Below are positions 1 through 4,468 of a DNA stretch of 5,822 nt, in pieces (the stretch's first letter is position 1; each line of letters starts with the position of its first letter). The notes under the pieces are model-generated. The model saw only the letters and a list, made by a program, of their open reading frames with translations. It was not told where the DNA came from and made no database searches. Source of the DNA: Pseudomonadota bacterium (GTDB lineage Bacteria; Pseudomonadota; Alphaproteobacteria; Rhizobiales; Xanthobacteraceae); assembly GCA_023405565.1 (NCBI GenBank), contig JAEXXW010000182.1, positions 1-5,822 on the forward strand, written 5' to 3'. The position numbers and the translations under genes are program-made.

Positions 1-255
1 GCCTATGCGCGTCTCATGCCGGTGAAGAAAGCCGCCGATACCGGCAAGTCGCTGCTGTGTCCGATGCCGGGCCTTGTCGTTTCGATTGCCGTGACCGAGG
101 GGCAGGAGGTCAAGGTCGGCGAAACCCTGGCCGTGGTCGAAGCCATGAAGATGGAGAACGTGCTTCGCGCCGAGCGTGACGGGACCGTCAAGAAGATCCA
201 CGCGAAGAAGGGTGACAGCCTTGCGGTGGACGCCGTCATCATGGAATTTGCCTGA
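1..255 (+). CDS. pccA: Propionyl-CoA carboxylase alpha subunit, C-terminal biotin-carrier end (5' partial)
   Basis: The 5' part lies outside the window; 84 codons and a TGA stop are visible. The segment is a biotinyl/lipoyl carrier domain. It shows the CPMPGLV turn and then the biotinylation motif VVEAMKMENVL, whose lysine codon is at 148-150. That lysine sits 34 residues from the C-terminus, the usual spacing for biotin carboxyl carrier domains. The lead-in DTGKSLLCPMPGLV and the ending IMEFA resemble rhizobial propionyl-CoA carboxylase alpha chains more than AccB or methylcrotonyl-CoA carboxylase, which is a judgement from memory. The protein carboxylates biotin with ATP and bicarbonate; the beta subunit PccB then transfers CO2 to propionyl-CoA, giving methylmalonyl-CoA in the cytoplasm. 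The domain is certain; the exact carboxylase is very likely. Confidence 0.92.
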   Translation, partial: AYARLMPVKKAADTGKSLLCPMPGLVVSIAVTEGQEVKVGETLAVVEAMKMENVLRAERDGTVKKIHAKKGDSLAVDAVIMEFA

Positions 256-271
256 TCGACGCCAGTGTTAT

Positions 272-300
272 CGCACCTCATAACCGTATCGTGAGATGCG
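272..300 (+). other. Imperfect hairpin downstream of pccA, possible weak terminator
   Basis: CGCACCTCA (272-280) and TGAGATGCG (292-300) can form a 9-bp stem with one C/A mismatch around an 11-nt loop. It begins 17 nt after the pccA stop. No T-run follows, so it is not a textbook intrinsic terminator and may be chance. It is the only stem-like structure seen in the 103-bp pccA-VOC gap. Confidence 0.2.
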
Positions 301-358
301 GCACTTGCGATCCCCGGAGTAAGACGCCTCCGAACTGGACTTCGAAGGGGATCTGCAC

Positions 359-1369
359 ATGTCCGTCTCTCTCACGCGGCGCAATCTGCTTCGCCTTGCC
401 GGCGTTTCGACCCTGACAGCCGCGATGGCGGGGGCCGTGCGCGCCGAGGGCGGCGTTTTCCACCTCATCAATCGTTCGGCAACTGGCTCGGAGGAACTGG
501 CACCAGGACAGCTTCCATTCGCCAATCGTACTCCGGTCCGCTGCGGTGAGGCCGCGTTACGGGTACGCGATCTCAACACCATGGTCCGGTTCTATCAAAG
601 CGCCATCGGTCTCACCGTTCTTGAGCAGACCCGCAATGGCGCTACTCTGGGCGTGGACAAGACGCCGCTGCTGCACTTGATCTCGCGGCCGGATGCACCC
701 TTTGAGAGGCGGAATCAGGCGGGCCTGTTCCACATCGCTTTCCTCATGCCGACCCGGACAGATCTGGCGCGATGGTTGGTGCATGCGGCGCATGCGCAGG
801 TTCCGTTGTCCGGATTTGCGGACCACAGCGTGAGCGAGGCCATCTATCTCGACGATCCGGAAGGAAATGGACTGGAGATTTATAGCGACCGGCCGGCGAA
901 CACCTGGCGGTGGAACGACGGCGTGGTGACGATGGGTACGCATCAGCTTGACGTGAATGCGATCGTCGCGCTGACGACAACGGAACGCAGCACTTATGAT
1001 GCCGCGCCCGACCGGCTGCGGATCGGGCATATGCACTTGCGGGTTGGGGACATTCGCGCGGGCCGGGAGTTCTACGAATTGGTACTCGGACTTGCTTCAA
1101 CGCGCGGCAACGATCCGCAGTCGGCTTTTCTCTCGTCCGGCGGATATCACCATCACCTCGCGATGAACATCTGGAACAGCGCAGGGGCTGGCCGGCGGGA
1201 CGATGGAACGACAGGGCTCGATGGGTTTTCATTGCAGATCGAGGACGCCGCGTTGCTCGCAGCGCAGCGAGAAAGGCTCCAGCGACAAGGCCACCCGGTC
1301 GCCGAGCTGGCGGATAGTGTCAAAACCACGGATCCTTGGGGGACTATTCTGCAGCTCAAAAAAGTGTAG
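359..1369 (+). CDS. Two-domain VOC (glyoxalase / catechol-2,3-dioxygenase-like) protein with Tat signal peptide
   Basis: 336 aa. The ATG at 359 has a good ribosome site, AAGGGG at 345-350, 8 nt upstream. Residues 1-29 form a twin-arginine signal: SLTRRNLLRLAG, a short hydrophobic stretch, and a plausible cleavage site after VRA (residue 29). This predicts folded export to the periplasm. Domain 1 (about 62-178) contains FHIAF (H125) and DPEGNGLEIYSDRP (E173). Domain 2 (about 221-335) contains GHMHLRV (H224/H226) and the GGYHHHLAMNIW block (H264-H266). This layout matches the Bacillus CatE-like branch of the vicinal oxygen chelate superfamily, as I recall it. The substrate is unknown. Neither domain carries a complete His-His-Glu triad at the extradiol-dioxygenase positions (A66, H125, E173; H226, G289, Q332), so 'dioxygenase' is only a family label. 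The gene lies 103 bp after pccA and 59 bp before the DUF805-like gene. Confidence 0.85.
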   Translation: MSVSLTRRNLLRLAGVSTLTAAMAGAVRAEGGVFHLINRSATGSEELAPGQLPFANRTPVRCGEAALRVRDLNTMVRFYQSAIGLTVLEQTRNGATLGVDKTPLLHLISRPDAPFERRNQAGLFHIAFLMPTRTDLARWLVHAAHAQVPLSGFADHSVSEAIYLDDPEGNGLEIYSDRPANTWRWNDGVVTMGTHQLDVNAIVALTTTERSTYDAAPDRLRIGHMHLRVGDIRAGREFYELVLGLASTRGNDPQSAFLSSGGYHHHLAMNIWNSAGAGRRDDGTTGLDGFSLQIEDAALLAAQRERLQRQGHPVAELADSVKTTDPWGTILQLKKV

Positions 1370-1428
1370 TGGCTCGAAGCGCTGCCGAACTTATTGGACT
1401 CCTTGTCGTGGCATGCGACCATGACGCC

Positions 1429-1959
1429 ATGAAAATGTTCGAATCGTTTTCCCCGTCTGGCGAGTTGGAGCAAGGGCCCTATGTGCGCTCGATGCTCGCT
1501 CTGTTGATTGGTGCCGTCCTGTCGCATCTTTTGACTGCGCCGGTCGCTCTGGCGCAATTCGGAATCCTGCCATTCGTGATTGTGCAGTTCGTCATTGTCT
1601 GGTGGTGGTTCTGCCTGATCGTCAAGCGGCTGCACGACGCGGAGCGCAGTATTCTTGGCGTCACCGCCGTGGCGCTGATTTCGTTCATCGCCGTCCTGTT
1701 TCTGGCGGTGATGCTGGTGCTGCAGGTCAGCGATACAAGTGCCGGTACGCTTGCGCCCTGGCTGCCGGCGTCGATCGGGCTTTTGCTTTATCCCTTCGTG
1801 TTCTTCTTCAATCTCGTGACGGGCCCGGCGGCCAATGCGCAGGACCTGCATGTTGCCTTGCTGGCGCTGCTGATCGTCGCGCCACCGCTTTTGACGATCT
1901 GGTGGTCGGTCTGGGCGGCTTTGCAGCCGTCCGAGCTGCATACGACCACTCCGGAGTGA
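1429..1959 (+). CDS. DUF805-like multi-pass inner membrane protein
   Basis: 176 aa from the ATG at 1429. Five hydrophobic segments are visible, at about residues 22-37, 46-65, 76-98, 112-130 and 141-164. An N-terminal SPSGELEQGPYV stretch and the motif IVKRLHDAERS after the second segment resemble the DUF805 family (compare its R-R-L-H-D signature), a family of small membrane proteins without known function. The frame is open back to an ATG at 1336 inside the VOC gene, and a GTG at 1369 overlaps the VOC stop. I chose 1429 because the family-like N-terminus begins there; no clear ribosome site supports any of these starts. The TGA stop shares its last base with the ATG of the next gene, which suggests translational coupling. 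Membrane topology is well supported; the family call is moderate. Confidence 0.72.
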   Translation: MKMFESFSPSGELEQGPYVRSMLALLIGAVLSHLLTAPVALAQFGILPFVIVQFVIVWWWFCLIVKRLHDAERSILGVTAVALISFIAVLFLAVMLVLQVSDTSAGTLAPWLPASIGLLLYPFVFFFNLVTGPAANAQDLHVALLALLIVAPPLLTIWWSVWAALQPSELHTTTPE

Positions 1960-2420
1960 TGCTGTATTTCGCCTATGGCTCGAACATGAGCCGCTTGCCG
2001 ATGCGCCAGCGGTGTCCGGGCGCACGAGAGGTTGGATGCGCGCTTCTGCGCCATCATCGCTTCCTCATCATGACCAGCGGCTATGCATCGGTGGCTCCGG
2101 CGCCGGGCGAAACTGTTCACGGCGTGTTGTGGCGAATCACGCCACGCGATTTGGCCGCATTGAACGCCTATGAAAACGTCGCGGGCGGCCTCTATCGTCA
2201 GGCCATGCTGCCGGTGCTTCAGGGGACGAAAACAATGACGGCCCTGATCTATCTTGGAATTGACCGGCGCGAGGGGCGGCCGCGTCCGGGCTATATCGAA
2301 CTCGTTGTCGAGGCTGCGCGCGAATGGAACCTGCCCGTGGACTATGTTGCAGGACTCGCCCGCTGGTCGTCGGGCGGCTGGCGCGGTCCGTGGGCGCCGG
2401 ATACGGGAGTGATCGGATGA
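1959..2420 (+). CDS. Gamma-glutamylcyclotransferase-like (AIG2/GGCT fold) protein
   Basis: 153 aa. The start is fixed by the family signature LYFAYGSNM (residues 2-10), which forms the substrate-binding loop of GGCT-fold enzymes. The core strand GETVHGVLWRI (50-60) and the acidic motif AYENVAGGLYR follow; E72 is the likely catalytic acid. Family members cleave gamma-glutamyl amides to 5-oxoproline, for example in glutathione turnover, but substrates vary and the one here cannot be read from the sequence. No signal peptide is seen, so it should be cytoplasmic. Its ATG overlaps the preceding TGA by 1 nt, and the GGAG at 1953-1956 is only 2 nt away, too close to be a normal ribosome site; translation probably depends on re-initiation after the DUF805-like gene. 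Its own stop overlaps the acylphosphatase start. Confidence 0.85.
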   Translation: MLYFAYGSNMSRLPMRQRCPGAREVGCALLRHHRFLIMTSGYASVAPAPGETVHGVLWRITPRDLAALNAYENVAGGLYRQAMLPVLQGTKTMTALIYLGIDRREGRPRPGYIELVVEAAREWNLPVDYVAGLARWSSGGWRGPWAPDTGVIG

Positions 2421-2716
2421 GCGAACGGATCATTCGCCGGGTGGTCATCCGCGGCCGCGTGCAGGGTGTTGGCTATCGCGACTGGACCCGCTATGTCGCG
2501 CGTGAACGCGGCATTGAGGGTTGGGTGCGCAACAGGCAGGATGGCAGCGTAGAAGCTGTCTTCAGCGCTGCATCCGATGCCGTCATCAGCATGATCGTGG
2601 CCTGCCGGAAGGGTCCGTCGAATGCGATGGTGCATTCGATCGAAGAACATGACGGCACGGTCGTCGAGTTTGAATTGCGAGGCGAGAAGACTTTCGCGGT
2701 TTTGCCGACGCTTTAG
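2417..2716 (+). CDS. acyP: Acylphosphatase
   Basis: 99 aa, the usual length for this family. The signature GRVQGVGYRDWTRYVA (residues 13-28) holds the phosphate-binding loop and catalytic Arg21. The second signature, GWVRNRQDGSVE (35-46), holds Asn39, which positions the attacking water. The enzyme hydrolyses carboxyl-phosphate anhydrides such as 1,3-bisphosphoglycerate, carbamoyl phosphate or acetyl phosphate in the cytoplasm; its physiological role in bacteria is poorly defined. The ATG overlaps the upstream TGA (ATGA, 4 nt), and GGGAG at 2405-2409 lies 7 nt upstream, so it has both coupling and its own ribosome site. The TAG stop sits at the edge of the palindromic repeat that follows. Confidence 0.93.
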   Translation: MSERIIRRVVIRGRVQGVGYRDWTRYVARERGIEGWVRNRQDGSVEAVFSAASDAVISMIVACRKGPSNAMVHSIEEHDGTVVEFELRGEKTFAVLPTL

Positions 2717-2812
2717 AGCGTTTTCGAGCGAAGTGGAGACCGGTTCGCGCGAAGAAAACGCGTCGAACCAAAGGGCTGGAGCTTGGCTTTGATGGAATCG
2801 AAGCCGGAAAGG
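2717..2812. repeat. Bradyrhizobiaceae-type palindromic intergenic repeat, degenerate copy
   Basis: The stretch holds two back-to-back inverted repeats. In the first, GCGTTTTC (2718-2725) pairs with GAAAACGC (2754-2761), and inner GCGAA (2728-2732) pairs with TTCGC (2744-2748). The second is the hairpin at 2785-2805. The first half closely resembles, from memory, a short non-coding repeat (AGAGCGTTTTCGAGCGAAGT...) scattered between genes in Bradyrhizobium, Rhodopseudomonas and Nitrobacter. It fills the gap between two convergent genes almost exactly. The 7-mer GCTTTAG occurs at both edges (2710-2716 and 2812-2818), and these copies contain the two stop codons. The copy number in this genome cannot be seen from one window. 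Confidence 0.65.
2785..2805. terminator. Hairpin between convergent acyP and lipB, likely shared terminator
   Basis: GGCTTTGAT (2785-2793) and ATCGAAGCC (2797-2805) form a 9-bp stem with one G-T pair around a GGA loop. It lies 10 bp from the lipB stop and about 70 bp after the acyP stop. Neither side has a strong T-run (only GGCTTT on the plus side), so termination may be weak or Rho-assisted. It also forms the second half of the palindromic repeat. Confidence 0.4.
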
Positions 2813-2814
2813 CT

Positions 2815-3543
2815 TTAGCTGCCGGCACCAAGAACGGTTTGCTCCGCTTGGGCGCCGAACAATCCGTCAAACTCGGCTTTCAGCGCGACATCGAGATCGT
2901 CCATCGTCACCGGCAGACCGAGATCGACGAGGCTGGTCACGCCGTATTTCTGCTCGCGGACGCCGCAGGGGACGATTCCCGAAAAGTGCGAGAGGTCCGG
3001 TTCGACATTGATCGCGATGCCGTGCAGCGACACCCAGCTTTTCAGACGAATCCCGATCGCGGCGATCTTGTCCTCGTAGCCGTCGCCCTTGTCCGGCCGC
3101 CGCACCCAGACGCCGACCCGGTCGTCGCGCCGCTCGCCCTGGACGTTGAAATGGGCCAGCGCCCGGATGATCCATTCCTCCAGCGTCGCAACGAAGGCCC
3201 GGACATCCGGCCGGCGCCGCTTCAGGTCCAGCATCAGATAGACCACCCGCTGGCCGGGCCCGTGATAGGTCATCTGGCCTCCACGGCCGGCTTGGTAGAC
3301 TGGGAAACGCGCATCCAGCAGCTCGGCGTCGCCGGCGCTCGTCCCCGCCGTGTAGAGCGGGGGATGTTCCACCAGCCAGACCAGTTCCGGGCCGCGGCCA
3401 CCGGTGATCTCGGCCACCCGGGCCTCCATCCCGGCTAACGCAGTGTCATAGGCCGTCAGGCCGCCTTCGACCCACCATTCGGGCAAGGGGCTGCCGGAGC
3501 GGGCAGGAAAGCCGACAGGGAGCTGATTTCGCGAGTTAACCAC
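2815..3543 (-). CDS. lipB: Octanoyl-[acyl-carrier-protein]:protein N-octanoyltransferase (lipoate synthesis)
   Basis: 242 aa. LipB moves octanoate from acyl carrier protein to the lipoyl-domain lysine of 2-oxoacid dehydrogenases and the glycine cleavage H protein; LipA, not in this window, then adds sulfur. Visible signatures are [13 protein letters not shown] (57-69), the family motif [12 protein letters not shown] (87-98) with H94, KIAAIGIR (159-166) with catalytic Lys159, and IVPCGV (190-195) with catalytic Cys193. Both residues of the Cys/Lys dyad are present, so it should be active. The start is a GTG at 3543: no in-frame ATG lies near it, the ATGs at 3554 and 3559 (minus strand) are out of frame, and the resulting MVN start matches relatives as I recall. 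No good ribosome site is visible. A CtrA-type box covers the start codon. It converges on acyP and diverges from the FliN-like gene. Confidence 0.95.
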   Translation of the reverse strand: MVNSRNQLPVGFPARSGSPLPEWWVEGGLTAYDTALAGMEARVAEITGGRGPELVWLVEHPPLYTAGTSAGDAELLDARFPVYQAGRGGQMTYHGPGQRVVYLMLDLKRRRPDVRAFVATLEEWIIRALAHFNVQGERRDDRVGVWVRRPDKGDGYEDKIAAIGIRLKSWVSLHGIAINVEPDLSHFSGIVPCGVREQKYGVTSLVDLGLPVTMDDLDVALKAEFDGLFGAQAEQTVLGAGS

Positions 3544-3554
3544 CGATTAACCAT
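3536..3554 (+). promoter_or_regulatory. Candidate CtrA-binding site between lipB and the FliN-like gene
   Basis: The sequence TTAACCACCGATTAACCAT fits the alphaproteobacterial CtrA consensus TTAA-N7-TTAA exactly (TTAA at 3536-3539 and 3547-3550), and the second half continues as TTAACCAT, a typical strong half-site. The two TTAACCA copies are 11 bp apart, one helical turn. The site overlaps the lipB start codon (3541-3543) and ends 76 bp before the FliN-like start. CtrA controls flagellar and cell-cycle genes in this class, so activation of the FliN-like gene and repression of lipB are both possible; binding is inferred from sequence only. Confidence 0.6.
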
Positions 3555-3630
3555 ACCATGGTGACCTGCCTGTACATCACTCCGGTACCCGAATCCGGGT
3601 CACCGCTTCAGGCCGCAAGGACATAACCAC

Positions 3631-3873
3631 GTGCCCACACTCGACAAGGTCTCACTCGATATTTCGGTCGTTCTCGGCACCTGCGTGATGCCGGTGCACC
3701 AGGTTTTGCGGCTGGGCCGCGGCGCGATCATCGAGCTGGACACCAGCGAGGAGGATAACGTCAAAATCCTGGCCAATAACATGCCGGTCGCGGAAGGTAC
3801 CGTTGCGGTCCACGGCAACCGGATCGCGGTGGAGGTGCAGCGCCTCCTGCCGAAATCGCCAGATATTCGCTGA
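3631..3873 (+). CDS. Stand-alone SpoA-domain protein, FliN/FliM C-terminal type (flagellar motor switch-like)
   Basis: 80 aa consisting almost wholly of one SpoA (FliN/YscQ C-terminal) domain, about residues 3-75. The pattern LDISVVLGTCVMPVHQVLRL, then GRGAIIEL, VKILANNMPVAEGTVAV and RIAVEVQRLLP follows the FliN core (V.LG...I..VL.L..G..I.L......V.I..N....A.G.V.V). SpoA domains dimerise and build the cytoplasmic C-ring of flagella or the sorting platform of type III secretion. The protein lacks the N-terminal extension of full FliN (about 137 aa in E. coli) and sits outside any visible flagellar operon, so it may be an accessory or repurposed paralogue. The start is GTG at 3631, supported by AAGGA at 3617-3621, 9 nt upstream. 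A CtrA-type box upstream would suit a flagellar or cell-cycle role. Confidence 0.8.
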   Translation: MPTLDKVSLDISVVLGTCVMPVHQVLRLGRGAIIELDTSEEDNVKILANNMPVAEGTVAVHGNRIAVEVQRLLPKSPDIR

Positions 3874-3897
3874 CCCCTCCAAATTTTCCGGAGTTTT

Positions 3898-3953
3898 ATC
3901 CGGCGGACGGGCCACAGCCGGGATTGCACTCTTGTCCGTCCGGATTCCTTTTG
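3898..3953 (+). terminator. Possible intrinsic terminator after the FliN-like gene
   Basis: ATCCGGCGGAC (3898-3908) pairs with GTCCG-T-CCGGAT (3934-3945), giving an 11-bp stem with a one-base bulge (T3939) and a 25-nt loop. TCCTTTTG follows. It starts 24 bp after the stop codon. The long loop makes it less certain than the tRNA terminator downstream, and its right arm overlaps the possible tRNA promoter. Confidence 0.4.
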
Positions 3954-3960
3954 TTACATG
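3932..3960 (+). promoter_or_regulatory. Possible sigma-70 type promoter for tRNA-Leu
   Basis: TTGTCC (3932-3937) and TACATG (3955-3960) are separated by 17 nt. The -35 element matches TTGACA at 4 of 6 positions and the -10 matches TATAAT at 3 of 6. Transcription would begin near 3967, leaving a leader of about 34 nt before the tRNA. The spacing is ideal but the -10 is poor. Confidence 0.3.
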
Positions 3961-4000
3961 CTCCCGACCTCGCGCCGGAATGCCGGCGCCTTATTCAAAC

Positions 4001-4085
4001 GCGGCCGTGGCGGAATTGGTAGACGCACTGCCTTGAGGTGGCAGCGGGTAACACCGTGGAAGTTCGAGTCTTCTCGGCCGCACCA
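4001..4085 (+). tRNA. tRNA-Leu (anticodon GAG)
   Basis: A complete class II tRNA of 85 nt. Acceptor arms GCGGCCG (4001-4007) and CGGCCGC (4075-4081) pair over 7 bp; discriminator A4082 is followed by an encoded CCA (4083-4085). The D-loop region contains GGAATTGGTAGACGC. The anticodon stem is CTGCC/GGCAG (4028-4032, 4040-4044) around loop TTGAGGT, with anticodon GAG at 4035-4037, reading CUC and CUU leucine codons. A long variable arm (CGGGTAACACCG) and a T-arm GGAAG-TTCGAGT-CTTCT (4058-4074) complete the cloverleaf. Confidence 0.97.
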
Positions 4086-4094
4086 AGTTTAAAG

Positions 4095-4129
4095 CCTCGC
4101 AGGTTCAATGACTTGCGGGGTTTTTCTTT
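4095..4129 (+). terminator. Rho-independent terminator of tRNA-Leu
   Basis: CCTCGCAGG (4095-4103) pairs with CTTGCGGGG (4112-4120) as a 9-bp stem with two G-T pairs and an 8-nt loop. It is followed at once by TTTTTCTTT (4121-4129). It starts 10 nt after the tRNA CCA end. This is the clearest terminator in the window. Confidence 0.85.
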
Positions 4130-4220
4130 GTCTGGATTGCGATTCCATGGCCGCAACATTTTCGCACAGGCGCGTGCGGCGGGCCGCCTTTGACGCGAGC
4201 CAAAATCACCGGCTTTTCTA

Positions 4221-4305
4221 TGCGCCGAAGCGAGCGTGCTCATTTTCCTGCAGCGCAATGGCAGCCAGTCACACCTTGGAGGTTCAGGTCTTCGTGGCCG
4301 CTCCA
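4221..4305 (+). pseudogene. Decayed tRNA-Leu copy, mainly the 3' half
   Basis: Shifted by exactly 220 bp from the real tRNA-Leu, positions 4259-4305 match tRNA positions 4039-4085 without gaps at 37 of 47 bases (about 79%). The match runs from the anticodon-stem 3' arm TGGCAG through the variable and T arms to TCCA. The 5' part (4221-4258) matches at only 15 of 38 bases, mostly in blocks at the acceptor 3' side (GCCG), GCG and CTGC. The acceptor stem no longer pairs fully, the anticodon stem has one mismatch, and the T-loop reads TTCAGGT, which has lost the conserved A58. It cannot be a working leucine tRNA. It may be an old tandem duplicate or the leftover tRNA 3'-end repeat of an integrated element. 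Confidence 0.6.
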
Positions 4306-4359
4306 AATTTCTTGGAATCTGATCGCGCAAGAACCTGATCCCGACTGAAGAGTTGAGCC

Positions 4360-4397
4360 AACGCGCAGTGTTCGTATCCACACGAACATTGCGCGTT
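4360..4397 (+). promoter_or_regulatory. Strong 16-bp-stem hairpin upstream of mgtE
   Basis: AACGCGCAGTGTTCGT (4360-4375) and ACGAACATTGCGCGTT (4382-4397) pair over 16 bp with a single G-T pair and a 6-nt loop (ATCCAC). The right arm runs into TTTGTTTGCTTG. The stem ends 71 nt before the mgtE start. It could be an attenuator or structured leader of mgtE, an operator (a weak promoter overlaps it), or a plain terminator of upstream transcripts. Pairing is certain; function is not. Confidence 0.5.
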
Positions 4398-4468
4398 TGT
4401 TTGCTTGCCGCCATACGAATGCGTACAAGCCGCACCATCGTCAGCCCCGATCAAGGCCTTTCGTTCCC

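Larger units (their letters stand above)
4131..4468. other. 338-bp non-coding stretch between the tRNA terminator and mgtE
   Basis: No credible gene is seen here. The open frames crossing it (4108-4338 plus; 4240-4428 and 3995-4438 minus) have no family resemblance and run over the tRNA, its terminator or the mgtE leader. The stretch holds a decayed tRNA-Leu copy (4221-4305), a strong hairpin (4360-4397), and a possible mgtE promoter TTGAGC (4353-4358) with TATCCA (4375-4380), spaced 16 nt. The first 90 bases (4131-4220) show nothing I can name apart from an isolated TTGACG at 4190-4195. Confidence 0.6.

Noticed and set aside
1336..1428. Longer N-terminus for the DUF805-like protein
   Set aside because: It would overlap the VOC gene and add residues without family resemblance; no ribosome site supports it. 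It is not fully excluded because the 1429 start also lacks one.
1602..1958. Upstream extension of the GGCT-like gene
   Set aside because: The frame is open back to 1602 but would overlap the DUF805-like gene; the YGSNM signature belongs at the extreme N-terminus, so the ATG at 1959 is right.
1153..2025. 290-aa open frame on the minus strand
   Set aside because: It runs antisense to the VOC, DUF805-like and GGCT genes; its composition (rich in Arg, Gln, Ser) is typical of a high-GC shadow frame, and no family is recognisable.
2839..3438. 199-aa open frame on the plus strand
   Set aside because: It is antisense to lipB, whose motifs and catalytic residues are intact.
4108..4338. 76-aa plus-strand frame after the tRNA
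   Set aside because: It starts inside the tRNA terminator, has no ribosome site and spans the tRNA relic.
3995..4438. 147-aa minus-strand frame across the tRNA
   Set aside because: It overlaps the tRNA, its terminator and the relic tRNA and shows no protein family signature.
4306..4468. M-box (ykoK) Mg2+ riboswitch upstream of mgtE
   Set aside because: Only one simple hairpin is present; none of the conserved M-box segments could be recognised, and the leader is short for that fold.
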